Source: Streptomyces nigrescens (GTDB lineage: Bacteria; Actinomycetota; Actinomycetes; Streptomycetales; Streptomycetaceae). Taken from it: 64,000 bases of DNA. The DNA lies in contig AP026073.1 of the NCBI GenBank assembly GCA_024349765.1, forward strand, positions 558,001-622,000. The letters are read 5' to 3'. The notes beneath the pieces are model-generated. The model saw nothing but the letters and a program-made list of their open reading frames with translations, ran no database searches and had not been told where the DNA came from. Below, in pieces: positions 34,213 through 42,682 of the stretch; the stretch's first letter is position 1, and each line of letters opens with the position of its first letter. The position numbers were made by a program, and so were the translations under genes.

Positions 34213-34632
34213 GTGGTGTCGACAGCCAAACGCACCCTCGAGATGCGGCTCCTCCTCGGACCGGACGAAGCAGTTCCGGTCGCCGGCCGGTTCAGCTACC
34301 GCAGCGACCGCCCGTACGAGGTCGAGGTGGCCTTCATCAGCCGCGGCCGCACGGTCGCCACCTGGCTGTTCGCCCGTGACCTGCTGCTGGTCGGGCTGTA
34401 CGACGAGGCCGGTGAGGGCGACGTACGGGTGTGGCCGTTCCGTCGGCCGGGCGAGCAGCGTCGGGTGCACATCGAGCTGGCCACCGACGACAGCGTCTGT
34501 GAGCTGACGGTGCGCGCCACGGAACTCACCGCCTGGCTGGAGCAGACCGCGGCGATCGTCCCACCCGGCGACGAGAGCGACTATCTCGACATGGACATGC
34601 ACCTGGCCCGGCTGCTCACGGGGAAAAGCTAG
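34213..34632 (+). CDS. SsgA-like protein (SALP), sporulation/cell-division regulator
   Basis: This 139-aa SsgA/SsgB-family protein is recognised from YRSDRPYEVEVAF, VATWLFARDLLLVGL, GDVRVWPFRRP, IELATDDSVCEL and the C-terminal FLxRT-equivalent LEQTAAIVPPGDE. Family members guide septum placement and wall remodelling in sporulating actinomycetes and occur only in such organisms. Which SALP this is cannot be told from sequence alone. A GGAAAGG site (34197-34203) favours GTG at 34213 over the TTG at 34204. It is the first of two co-directional genes. Confidence 0.88.
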   Translation: MVSTAKRTLEMRLLLGPDEAVPVAGRFSYRSDRPYEVEVAFISRGRTVATWLFARDLLLVGLYDEAGEGDVRVWPFRRPGEQRRVHIELATDDSVCELTVRATELTAWLEQTAAIVPPGDESDYLDMDMHLARLLTGKS

Positions 34633-34649
34633 GGAGGGCTGAAAGGCTG

Positions 34650-36245
34650 ATGGGGGAGACGACGATCAGGACCACGACGGCGGCAACGGGTACGGCCACG
34701 GCGGCGGCAACGGGAACGGCCACCGCGAGGGCGAGCGCTGACGCGGGGACGCCGGCAGCGGCCCGGACAGATGCCGTCGCGGGGGCGAGAGCAGCGGTGG
34801 GGACGGATGCAGCTGCTGGGACGAGGGCAGCGGCCGCGGCTGCGACGGTGCCGGCGGCGACTCCTGGTGCGGCAGAGACAGGAGCGGCTCTGAGGGCAGC
34901 TGGGACAGGGGCGACTCCTGGTGCGGCCAAGGCCGGAACGACTCGGAGCGCAATTGCTGGGACGGGAGTGACACCCGGGCGGGCCGAGGCGCCAGCGGCG
35001 ACCCCCATACCGGCAGTGCCCGCCAACTCAACCGGACGCGGCGCGGGCATATCCGCCACCGCCGCTGCCGACAACGATGCCGCTACCGCTACCGCTGCCG
35101 ACGCCACCAGCACTGACCCCCGCCCCGTACCGGCCGCACGGCGCGGTACGGAAGCGGACCCGTCGACCGGCGGCACCGGCTGCGCCGGTGGCCAGGCCCA
35201 GCAAAGCGCGGGCCACGACCCCCGCGTACACGGCTTCCTGCCCGAGCGGCCACCGGTCCGTTCCATGATCGGAACGTGGAGCCGGCTGGACGCCATGGCG
35301 CGTGCCGCCGCGACCGCACCCGACCGCGAGACCGCCGTCGCCCTCGTCGAACGCGCCCATCGCGACGAGGAGTTGTCCGCCCTGCGGCAGCGGGTATCCC
35401 GTCTCTCGCCGCGCAATGCGGAGGCCGCGGCCATGCGCATCGCCGTGATCGCGGTGGCGTGCGGCTGGTGCGGGCTGGACCCGCAGGCACCGGCCGCACG
35501 CGAGGTCGCCGACGAGGCGTTCCTCGAACTGTGGGCGGCCATCGCGCATCGCATCGACCACGACCAGTTCGTCGCCCTGCCGACCCTCGCCCTCCACAAC
35601 TGGGCCCCCGAACGCAAGCCCCGCCGCCACATCCCCATCGACCAACTGGCCCGCACCGAACAGCTCGTGCCCATCGTGCGCTGGGCCCCCGAAGGGCAAC
35701 CGCTCAGCCGCCTGGACCGGCTGATGCTCGCCGCCACCCGCCTGGAGGCCCACGGGATCTGGCTGCTGCGGCTCGCCGAGACCCTCGCGGGCCGTTCGCC
35801 CGACGACTCCTCCACGCCGACGGCCCTCCGCCGCCTGGTCCGGGTCCAGCACGCGCTGCGCGCTCAACTCCATGCCGAGGCAGCGCAACTGGCGGCCGCG
35901 CCGGCCACTCCGCAGCAGCGCGCGGTACTCGGTGCGCTCGTCGAACAGGGTGCCCTGGAGCCGCCCGTACTCCAGGCCGCCGAGGCGGTACTCGGCATCG
36001 GCAGCCGCCGTATGGGCGAGGGCCGCCGCCAACTCCTGCGCCGCCACCTCCCGGCCCAGCACCGCGCCTGGCTCAGCGCGATGGACCGGCACTGCGCACC
36101 CGTACGCACCCTCGCCCACCGAGGCGGCCCCGACGCCGCCGTCTACCGCGAGGCCCAGGAATCCCTCATCGCCCTACGCCGCACCTACACCGCCCTGGTC
36201 CACACCGCCGCCCGCCCCACCACCCCCCTCCCCACAGCCGCCTAA
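34650..36245 (+). CDS. Conserved hypothetical protein with Ala/Thr-rich N-terminus
   Basis: This 531-aa protein is not recognised. Residues 1-195 are almost entirely Ala, Thr, Gly and Asp/Glu repeats (disordered). From about 206 (MIGTWSRLDAMARA) it is a regular, mostly helical domain rich in Leu, Arg and Glu, with AVALVERAHRDEELSAL, EVADEAFLELWAAIAHRID and ERKPRRHIPIDQL, without a signal peptide or membrane helix. It starts 17 nt after the SsgA-like stop, so co-expression is likely. The true start could be the ATG at 35265, leaving only the folded part. Confidence 0.6.
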   Translation: MGETTIRTTTAATGTATAAATGTATARASADAGTPAAARTDAVAGARAAVGTDAAAGTRAAAAAATVPAATPGAAETGAALRAAGTGATPGAAKAGTTRSAIAGTGVTPGRAEAPAATPIPAVPANSTGRGAGISATAAADNDAATATAADATSTDPRPVPAARRGTEADPSTGGTGCAGGQAQQSAGHDPRVHGFLPERPPVRSMIGTWSRLDAMARAAATAPDRETAVALVERAHRDEELSALRQRVSRLSPRNAEAAAMRIAVIAVACGWCGLDPQAPAAREVADEAFLELWAAIAHRIDHDQFVALPTLALHNWAPERKPRRHIPIDQLARTEQLVPIVRWAPEGQPLSRLDRLMLAATRLEAHGIWLLRLAETLAGRSPDDSSTPTALRRLVRVQHALRAQLHAEAAQLAAAPATPQQRAVLGALVEQGALEPPVLQAAEAVLGIGSRRMGEGRRQLLRRHLPAQHRAWLSAMDRHCAPVRTLAHRGGPDAAVYREAQESLIALRRTYTALVHTAARPTTPLPTAA

Positions 36246-37353
36246 CCGCCCTTCCTCCAAGCCGCCCACCCCTCACCCCGCCCTTCCGCCCCTCGTCTCG
36301 CTCCACCTCCTTGCCCCGCCCTTCCGCCCCTCGTCCCGCCTCACCTCCTTGCCCCGCCCCTTGCCCCCACCCCCTCAACCGCCCTCCCCGTGCCCGCTAC
36401 GTCCACCCCACAACCTGCTTCCCTCATCCCGCCTGCCGCCCCCCCCGCGGCCGGACCTACCCTCCGTTCGCCTCAACCTGCCCGCCCGCCTGCTGTACGT
36501 CCCCCTCGACTTGCCCGGGCCTACCCGCGCCCCGTTCGGCGTGTCCCGCCCCTCCCGCCCGGCTTGCCCCGCCCTCCGCCCGCCTGTCGAACCTCCCTCT
36601 CGACTCGTCCCGCCGCCCCGCCGCCTCGTTCGGCGTGCCCCGCCCCGCCCGGCATGGCCCTACTCCGCCTGCCGAACCTCCGCCTCGACTTGCCTGGCCT
36701 TTGCCGCCCTGCCCCGCCCCCGCCCCCGCCCCTCCCCACCCCTCGATCTGGACATTGGCCTGGTCACCGTCGATCAGGTGACCGTTTCGAGCCAGCCGCC
36801 ACACCGACCGGACAGCCGCGTCGAGCCAGCCATCACACCGACCGGACACCCGCGTCGCCGCCGCCCCGCGCCAATCCGCCACCTGAGCTGATCCGCTGCC
36901 TGAGCTGTTCCGCCACCCGCCCCGATCCGCCACCCGCCCGATCCGCTCCCTGAGCCGATCCCCCGCGCATGCCGTCTCCAACGCCCGCGTCGAACCGCCG
37001 TCCGCATCGATCTGTATCGGCCCGGTCAGCCGCCCCGCCCTGGCTCCCGGCCCTGGTCACCGTCTCGGCCCCGGGACCGCCGCGCTTCCAGCTACTTGCC
37101 CCGAGCTGGTAACCCACATCGACGACTTGTGACCGACCTACCTTCCGATGACCCGCCCTGGCTCGGTGACTCGTCCCGGCTCGGTGACTCGCCCTGGCCC
37201 GGTGACTCGCCCTGGCTCGGTGACCCGCCCCGACCCGGTGACCCAGCCCCGAGCCGGCCACCCGTATCGACCCAGTGGCCGCCCTCCCCCCCCCGATCAC
37301 CGATCCGTCCCGATCCGAACCGATCCGGTGACCGCCGAGATCCAGTCATGCAT
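36246..37353. repeat. 1.1-kb repeat-rich non-coding spacer
   Basis: No credible gene is present on either strand. It holds a 38-bp duplication (36276-36313, 36314-36351) and CCGCCC/CCTGCC-type low complexity through 36750. CACACCGACCGGACA-type and GATCCGCCACC-type repeats lie at 36790-36960. Five 18-bp units with core GGCTCGGTGACTCG occur at 37156-37245. Open frames here are low-complexity shadows. Confidence 0.75.
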
Positions 37354-37405
37354 TGGTCTGGACATGCCCAACCCCCCTTATTAGTCTGCCGTTTGGCCTA
37401 GACCG
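37354..37405 (+). promoter_or_regulatory. Pair of chitinase/DasR-type motifs upstream of the LPMO gene
   Basis: TGGTCTGGACAT (37354-37365) and TGGCCTAGACCG (37394-37405) match the 12-bp TGGTCTAGACCA theme of DasR sites and of the direct repeats in Streptomyces chitinase promoters (9 and 10 of 12 positions). Both lie 69-120 bp before the LPMO start. Confidence 0.6.
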
Positions 37406-37473
37406 CACGGCGCTTCACTCGGCTCACTTCACTCAGCTCACGGAACTCCCCCCACGTTCTTCAGGAGCGAAGC

Positions 37474-38067
37474 ATGCGTAAAAAGATCAGTGCTGCCGTC
37501 ATCGGGCTCGGCGTCATCGGTGTCTCGTTGCTCTCGACGGGCAGCGCCTCCAGTCACGGCTACAGCGACGCGCCGCCGAGCCGGCAGGCGCTCTGCGCCA
37601 ACGGCACCGTCAAGGACTGCGGCGCGATTCAGTACGAGCCGCAGAGTGTCGAGGGGCCCAAGGGCTTCCCCGCCGCAGGTCCCGCGGACGGCAAGATCTG
37701 CTCCGGCGGTCACGACAACTTCGCCCAGCTCGACGACCCCCGTGGCGGCAAGTGGCCCGGCACCAAGCTCACTCCGGGGCAGGGCTACACCTTCACCTGG
37801 CGGCTCACCGCACGGCACGCCACCACGGACTTCGAGTACTTCATCACCAAGGACGGCTACGACCCCTCCAAGCCCCTCACCCGCGCGGACCTCGAGCCCG
37901 AGCCGTTCATGACGGTCCCCATGGGCGGCGCCCGGCCTGGGGAGACCGTCCAGCATCAGGGCACGGTCCCCACGCAGAAGTCGGGCCGCCACATCATCCT
38001 GGGGGTCTGGAACATCGCCGACACCGGCAATGCCTTCTACGCCTGCTCGGACGTCGACCTGTCGTGA
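37474..38067 (+). CDS. lpmP: AA10 lytic polysaccharide monooxygenase
   Basis: This 197-aa secreted copper enzyme cleaves crystalline chitin or cellulose oxidatively. The signal peptide (residues 1-27, ending ...TGSASS) would be cut before His28, giving the mature N-terminus HGYSDAPPSR needed for the histidine brace. The second copper His is in LTARHATTDFEYF, and the axial aromatic position is in NAFYACSDVDL. Cysteines are paired (ALCANG, KDCGA, KICSGG, YACSD). There is no carbohydrate-binding module. AGGAG precedes the ATG. By neighbourhood and size it matches LpmP, the LPMO near cslA in S. coelicolor; the symbol is tentative. Confidence 0.9.
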   Translation: MRKKISAAVIGLGVIGVSLLSTGSASSHGYSDAPPSRQALCANGTVKDCGAIQYEPQSVEGPKGFPAAGPADGKICSGGHDNFAQLDDPRGGKWPGTKLTPGQGYTFTWRLTARHATTDFEYFITKDGYDPSKPLTRADLEPEPFMTVPMGGARPGETVQHQGTVPTQKSGRHIILGVWNIADTGNAFYACSDVDLS

Positions 38068-38140
38068 ACTGCCTCTCCTTCTGAGTGGTGGCTGCCATTG
38101 CTGATCCGCTCCTCTCGCTGTGGGCGTTCCTGCCCCTGAT

Positions 38141-38166
38141 GCCTCCCCGACTTCCGTCGGGGAGGC
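38141..38166 (+). terminator. Rho-independent terminator after the LPMO gene
   Basis: An 11-bp perfect stem GCCTCCCCGAC with loop TTCC is followed by GTTAATT. Confidence 0.9.
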
Positions 38167-38198
38167 GTTAATTACGTTACGGAGGCGGGGGATTGGCG

Positions 38199-38322
38199 AC
38201 GTCGCACCACGGGTTGGTTGTGTGGGGGGTGGGGCTCGTACCACGGGTTGGTTGTGCGGGGGTGGGGACTCGTACCACGGGTTGGTTGTGTGGGAGGTGG
38301 GGTGTCGTGCCACGGGTTGAGG
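38199..38322. repeat. Tandem repeat, about 45-bp units
   Basis: Roughly three units share CGTACCACGGGTTGGTTGTG followed by a G-rich stretch, then a truncated copy. They lie between the LPMO terminator and the acyl-CoA synthetase gene. No gene was seen. Confidence 0.8.
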
Positions 38323-38380
38323 GCGGGTGGGGGCAGGCCGGTGGTTGTGGGTCGTCGCGCCGGGCGGTAGGGGTAGGAAG

Positions 38381-38395
38381 CTGACGTAGTGTCAG
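38381..38395. promoter_or_regulatory. Small palindrome upstream of the acyl-CoA synthetase gene
   Basis: CTGAC-GTAGT-GTCAG lies 15 bp before the ATG at 38411. It could be a repressor half-site pair; no matching regulator gene is adjacent. Confidence 0.4.
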
Positions 38396-38410
38396 TTACA
38401 GTGCGGCCGC

Positions 38411-40309
38411 ATGACGGTGGCCAAGGGCAAGGTCAGTGGCAGTGGCAGTGACAAGGTCAGTGGCACTGCCAGTGGCAGTGGCAGCGGAAGTGGAAAGGTC
38501 AAGGTCAAGGCCACGGGAGCGGGCAACAGTGGGGGCGATGGGGAGGGCGGGCGCGGCGCGGGGACCGTCGCCGAGCTGGTGCAGAGGCAGTGGGGGGATC
38601 GCCGGGTCGGGGCGCGGTGCGGGGAGCGGGTGCTGACGCACCACGAGCTGGCGGCGGGTGCCGCGGCGCGGGCCGCGCTGCTGGGCGAGCTGTTGCCGCG
38701 CGGGGCGGAACCGCACATCGGTGTGCTGCTCGACAACGTCCTCGAGTACCCGCTGTGGCTGAGCGCGGCGGCCCTCGCCGGAGCCGCCGTGGCCGGGATC
38801 AACCCCACGCGACGCAGCCCCGAGCTGCTGCGCGACATCCGGCACACCGACTGCGCGTTGCTGATCACCGAGCGCGCCTATGTGCCGTTGCTGGCCGGAA
38901 TGGATCTCGGCATTCCGTTCGCCGAGCGGGTTCTGATCGTCGACGACCCAGCGTATGAGGAGCTGCTGCGCCCGTACGAAGGCGTCTCGCCCATGGACGG
39001 CACCCTGCCGGTCGCGGGGCGGCGGGGCGTGGAGCCGGGAACGCGGATGCTGCTCTACTTCACCTCCGGTTCCACCGGCGCGCCCAAGGCCGCCGTCTGC
39101 ACCCAGGGCCGGCTGGCCGCCGCCGGCCGTTCGCTCGTCGACTTCCTCGGGGTGCGGCGGGACGACGTGCACTACCTCTGCATGCCGATGTTCCACGGCA
39201 ACGCCGTGATCGCCGGCTGGGCCCCCGCGCTGGCCGGCGGCGCGGGCATCGCGCTACGCCGCCGCTTCTCGGCCTCCGCGTTCCTCCCCGACGTGCGCCG
39301 CTACCGCGCCACGTACTTCACCTACGTCGGGCGCGCCGTGCAGTATCTGCTCGCCACCCCGCCCGCCCCCGACGACCGTGATCACCCGCTGCGTACCGGG
39401 TTCGGCACCGAGGCGGGCGCCGTCGACGTCGCCCGGTTCGCGGAGCGATTCGGCGTGCGCCTGATAGAGGGGTACGGCTCGTCCGAGGGCGGCGCGGCGA
39501 TCCAGCGCACCCCGGACACCCCGCCCGGCGCCATCGGCCGCCCCGCCCCCGGCGACGATCTCGCCGTTGTCGACCCGGAGACCGGTGCCGAACTGCCGCG
39601 CGCCCGGCTCGACGCGGCCGGCCGGCTGCTCAACGGGGAGGAGGCGATCGGCGAGCTGGTCAACCGGGGCCGCAGCTCCTTCGAGGGCTACTGGCGCAAC
39701 CCCGAGGCGACCGCGGACCGCATGCGCGGCGGGTCCACCGGAGGGCGGGTCGGGGCGGGCTGGTACTGGACCGGTGACCTCTTTTTCCGGGACACCGAGG
39801 GGTTCTTCCACTTCGCCGGGCGGACCGACGACCGGCTGCGTGTCGACAGCGAGAACCTGGCCGCCGCGGTGATCGAGAACATCCTCGCCCGGTACGCCCC
39901 GATTACGGGGGCCGCGGTGTACGCCGTGCCCGACCCGGTGGCCGGGGACCAGGTGATGGCGGCCCTCTCGCTACGCGACGGGGCCGGATTCGACCCGGAG
40001 GACTTCGCGGCCTTCCTCGCCGCGCAGCCCGACCTCGGGACGAAGATGGCGCCCCGGTTCGTACGGACGGTGGCGGCGCTGCCGGTCACCGCCACCAACA
40101 AGGTGCACCGGGTCGCGCTGCGCCGCGCCGGCTTCCGCTGCCCGGACCCGGTGTGGTGGAGGCCGATGGGGCGGCGGGGGAGAGGGCAGGGCGCGGTCGG
40201 GTCGGGGGACCTGGGCCACCTGGGATACCGGAGGTTTACGGCGGAGGACCGGGACGCGCTGCTGGATGTCTACCGCGAGCACGACCGGCTGGCGTTGCTG
40301 GAGCGGTGA
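38411..40309 (+). CDS. Acyl-CoA synthetase (AMP-binding)
   Basis: This 632-aa ANL-superfamily ligase carries motifs YFTSGSTGAPKA (P-loop), EGYGSSEGG, WYWTGDLFFRDTEGFFHFAGR and, near the C-terminus, VTATNKVHRVALRRAGF with the catalytic-type Lys. It resembles the FadD17-like acyl-CoA synthetases of actinobacteria more than the gene at 8618. Residues 5-50 are a Ser/Gly/Lys repeat tail encoded by GGCAGTGGCAGT-type DNA, probably disordered. The last 45 residues after PDPVWWRP are variable. Substrate (fatty, aryl or sterol side-chain acid) is unknown. Confidence 0.85.
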   Translation: MTVAKGKVSGSGSDKVSGTASGSGSGSGKVKVKATGAGNSGGDGEGGRGAGTVAELVQRQWGDRRVGARCGERVLTHHELAAGAAARAALLGELLPRGAEPHIGVLLDNVLEYPLWLSAAALAGAAVAGINPTRRSPELLRDIRHTDCALLITERAYVPLLAGMDLGIPFAERVLIVDDPAYEELLRPYEGVSPMDGTLPVAGRRGVEPGTRMLLYFTSGSTGAPKAAVCTQGRLAAAGRSLVDFLGVRRDDVHYLCMPMFHGNAVIAGWAPALAGGAGIALRRRFSASAFLPDVRRYRATYFTYVGRAVQYLLATPPAPDDRDHPLRTGFGTEAGAVDVARFAERFGVRLIEGYGSSEGGAAIQRTPDTPPGAIGRPAPGDDLAVVDPETGAELPRARLDAAGRLLNGEEAIGELVNRGRSSFEGYWRNPEATADRMRGGSTGGRVGAGWYWTGDLFFRDTEGFFHFAGRTDDRLRVDSENLAAAVIENILARYAPITGAAVYAVPDPVAGDQVMAALSLRDGAGFDPEDFAAFLAAQPDLGTKMAPRFVRTVAALPVTATNKVHRVALRRAGFRCPDPVWWRPMGRRGRGQGAVGSGDLGHLGYRRFTAEDRDALLDVYREHDRLALLER

Positions 40310-40430
40310 GCGGGCGTGCCGAGAGTGACCGCGTGTGCGGGGTTCCATCGGACACCACCCGTACGCGTGACGCGGCTCATATCGCCACGGGCCGCGCGCC
40401 TGCCTGCTGCTCTCCGTGCCCCCCTTGTCC

Positions 40431-40546
40431 GCCATCCGCCATCCGCCATCCGCCATCCGCGGCCCGGAGACATAGGCATAGGCACAGGGCGCAGGCATAG
40501 GTACAGGCACAGGCACAGGCACAGGCACAGCCACAGCCACAGGCAT
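40431..40546. repeat. Microsatellites: 7-bp and 6-bp arrays
   Basis: GCCATCC repeats four times from 40431, followed by GGCACA/GGCATA hexamers from about 40472 to 40546. They lie between the acyl-CoA synthetase stop and the tRNA terminator and are non-coding. Confidence 0.85.
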
Positions 40547-40550
40547 AACG

Positions 40551-40585
40551 AAGTGGGCGCCCCCGGAAACCGAGGGCGCCCACTT
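40551..40585 (-). terminator. Terminator of tRNA-Lys copy 2
   Basis: A 12-bp stem AAGTGGGCGCCC/GGGCGCCCACTT lies 7 nt beyond the tRNA 3' end. Confidence 0.8.
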
Positions 40586-40591
40586 CCTACG

Positions 40592-40665
40592 TGCGCCGCC
40601 AGGGACTCGAACCCCGGACCCGCTGATTAAGAGTCAGCTGCTCTAACCAACTGAGCTAGCGGCGC
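40592..40665 (-). tRNA. tRNA-Lys (CTT), copy 2
   Basis: This 74-nt tRNA has anticodon CTT and no encoded CCA. It is base-for-base identical to the copies at 33601 and 57745. Confidence 0.97.
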
Positions 40666-40800
40666 GCGCTGACAAAAGAAATACTACCTGGTCGAGAGGG
40701 GTGCTCCTGACCACCTGCCGAGAGCGCCGGCCCGCGGGGCGCCCCGGCCGACCTTCCGGCAGGAAAGCGGCCTTGCGCAATGCCCCGCCCCTTCCCTCCA

Positions 40801-40858
40801 CCCCGATCAGGGTTCCCCCGATCAGGGTTCCCCCCCCCGATCAGGGTTCCCCCAATCA
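40801..40858. repeat. GATCAGGGTTCCCCC tandem repeat at the iclR-type gene end
   Basis: Three copies of GATCAGGGTTCCCCC with variable C-run length are followed by a partial copy that includes the stop codon of the regulator gene. Confidence 0.8.
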
Positions 40859-41614
40859 GATCGCCAACGACAGCAGGACCGGCGCGGCCTTGCGGTTGAG
40901 GGTGTCGGCGGCCTGGCGGAGGCGGTGGGCGTGTTCCAGGGGCATCGACAGGGCGAGGCAGCCCACCGTCGAACCGGCCGTGATCGGTACGGCGGCGCAG
41001 ACCGTGCCGACGGCGTACTCCTGGAGGTCCAGGACGGGGACCGTGGGCGGCTGGCTGTCGAGCTTGTGGAAGAGCACCTTCTCGTTGGTGATCGTCCGGG
41101 ACGTGAGCCGGGCGGTCTTGTGGCGTGAGAGGTGGTCCTTGCGGCCGTCGTGGTCGAGCTGCGCGAGCAGGCATTTGCCGACCGCGCTGGCGTGTGCCGT
41201 ACGGCGGAACTCGGCCCACTCGTTGACCTTCGGCGCCAGCGGCCCGTCGGCGTAGTGCAGGATCTTGACCTCGCCGTCGATGTACCGGCTGATGTAGACC
41301 GCCGCACCGACCGAGTCCCGCAGCTGATCGAGGGTGCGCTGCAGCTTGTCGCGCAGCGCCTGCTCGCGGTTGCCGCCGGAGCCCAGCAGCAGGAGCGATT
41401 CGCCGACGACGTACGCGCCGTCGGCGACCTGCTCGACATAGCCCTCGCGCCGCAGCATCGACAGGAGGTGGGCCAGCTGGCCCGGGGACAGGCCGGTTTC
41501 CCGGGCGATCTGCACATCGGTCACGCCATCGGCGTGCCTGGAGATCGTTTCGAGCACGCGAAGGGCGTACTGCACCGAATGGAACGGCGCGGTCGGCTCG
41601 GGCTTCAGCGCCAC
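40856..41614 (-). CDS. IclR-family transcriptional regulator
   Basis: This 252-aa protein has an N-terminal winged helix (about residues 12-75, with VTDVQIARETGLSPGQLAHLLSMLRREGYV) and a C-terminal IclR effector domain. The latter includes GAAVYISRYIDGEVKILHY, RTAHASAVGKCLLAQL and GTVCAAVPITAGSTVGCLALS. GTG at 41614 has GGGGGA upstream. IclR proteins often control catabolic and uptake genes; the nearest candidates are the importer and enzymes at 44-52 kb, but these are not adjacent. Confidence 0.88.
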   Translation of the reverse strand: MALKPEPTAPFHSVQYALRVLETISRHADGVTDVQIARETGLSPGQLAHLLSMLRREGYVEQVADGAYVVGESLLLLGSGGNREQALRDKLQRTLDQLRDSVGAAVYISRYIDGEVKILHYADGPLAPKVNEWAEFRRTAHASAVGKCLLAQLDHDGRKDHLSRHKTARLTSRTITNEKVLFHKLDSQPPTVPVLDLQEYAVGTVCAAVPITAGSTVGCLALSMPLEHAHRLRQAADTLNRKAAPVLLSLAI

Positions 41615-42142
41615 GGTGTCCCCCTAGCAGGTTGGTACCGCTTGCGTCGTCACCGCCGTGGGCAGGCCGGACGACGTCATGGACGACCGATCCCGGACAG
41701 CGGGGCTGCTATCACGATAGCGGCCAACGGCCCTCGATGGAGGGGGTCTTGACCGAAAAGAGGTGGGCTTCAGTTTTCTGTACTGCGGCTAGAGACTCTG
41801 GCATATGCCAAGGTCACGAGGGCGAGGCCCCGGGGCAGGATTGCCCCGGTGGCACCCGGCCGCCGCCGGGGCCGGCGGGGGAGGGCCCCGGGAGGCAGGG
41901 GATAGCGATCGGATTCGGCCAACTCATGGCCGGTAGCAGGCTCGTAGCAGGCCGAAGGCGGGACGGGGCGGGCCGGCGGGGCCGTCAGCGGTGCGGCGGA
42001 GGGTGCCGCCGCGGCGTCGGGCGGGGCCGCCGGCCCGTCGCGCCGACGGGGCCGGCGAGGCGCTCAGGACGTCCTGAAAGATCTCCCTCAGGACGCCCCG
42101 AGCATCTCCCTCAGGACGCCCGAGCATCTCCGAGCATCTCTC
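41615..42142. other. Spacer with a 12-bp palindrome and a GC-rich block
   Basis: No gene is seen. The perfect palindrome TGGCATATGCCA at 41799-41810, about 185 bp upstream of the IclR-type gene, is a possible operator. Positions 41830-42060 are GC-rich without clear structure. The tandem array from 42062 onward is listed separately. Confidence 0.4.
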
Positions 42143-42165
42143 TCAGGACGTCCTGAGCATCTTCT
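42062..42165. repeat. Tandem array copying the end of the adjacent gene
   Basis: Four degenerate units of about 22-32 bp share CTCAGGACG...GAGCATCT. The first and last contain the perfect palindrome TCAGGACGTCCTGA. The rightmost unit overlaps the last codons and stop of the secreted-protein gene ending at 42143. Confidence 0.8.
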
Positions 42166-42607
42166 CGTCGCTGGTCCACTTGATCTTGTTGCCCTTCCAT
42201 GTGCTCACGTACCACAGGAAGACGTGCTTCTCGGCCATCTGGCGGTCGAAGTTGCAGACCTGCCAGCCGCCCTTGTAGTTGCCGTAACACCGGTAGCCGG
42301 GCTGGCCCTTGGAGTTGACCGTGCCGCGGACCTCGACCCGCAGGCCGTCCTTGAGGGTGTCCTTGATCCAGACCCGGTCGCCCTTGGCCCGGAAGCACGC
42401 CATGCCCGCCTGTTTCCGGCCGTTGGAGACGGTGTTGCAGTAGGGGTCGAACCTGGTCGACCGGCCCGTCGGCTTCGCCTTCTGGCTGTAGACCTTCTTC
42501 TGGGCGTGGACGTCGCTGCCGGTGGCCGAGGCGGCGCCCGGAAGGGCGCCCACCAGGGCGGTGGCGGCGAGCGCGGCCCCCGCGGCGCCCGCAATGATCC
42601 TGCGCAT
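42143..42607 (-). CDS. Small secreted Cys-containing protein
   Basis: This 154-aa exported protein has a signal peptide at residues 1-28 (basic start, alanine-rich core, ...GAASA). The mature part has four cysteines (PYCNT, MACFRA, YRCYGN, QVCNFD), suggesting two disulfides, and is rich in Lys, Trp and Tyr (GGWQVCNFD, VFLWYVSTWKG). No known domain is recognised. It is the last of three co-directional genes with another small secreted protein and a winged-helix regulator. Its final codons are part of a tandem repeat array. Confidence 0.7.
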   Translation of the reverse strand: MRRIIAGAAGAALAATALVGALPGAASATGSDVHAQKKVYSQKAKPTGRSTRFDPYCNTVSNGRKQAGMACFRAKGDRVWIKDTLKDGLRVEVRGTVNSKGQPGYRCYGNYKGGWQVCNFDRQMAEKHVFLWYVSTWKGNKIKWTSDEKMLRTS

Positions 42608-42682
42608 ACGTATCTGCCTTCGCTGGTCGTGAGGTGGTGGTCGGCGGCCGTGGTCAGCGGCCGGGTCGTGCGTCGGGGCGGC

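Noticed and set aside
34092-34379. Short plus-strand gene just upstream of and overlapping the SsgA-like gene
   Set aside because: A GGAGG-like site exists, but the frame becomes the out-of-frame shadow of the SsgA-like gene and encodes Pro/Arg/Ser-rich sequence.
37156-37245. Possible CRISPR array
   Set aside because: The 18-bp units are contiguous with no spacers, and no cas genes are present; it is a minisatellite. The same applies to the other tandem arrays.
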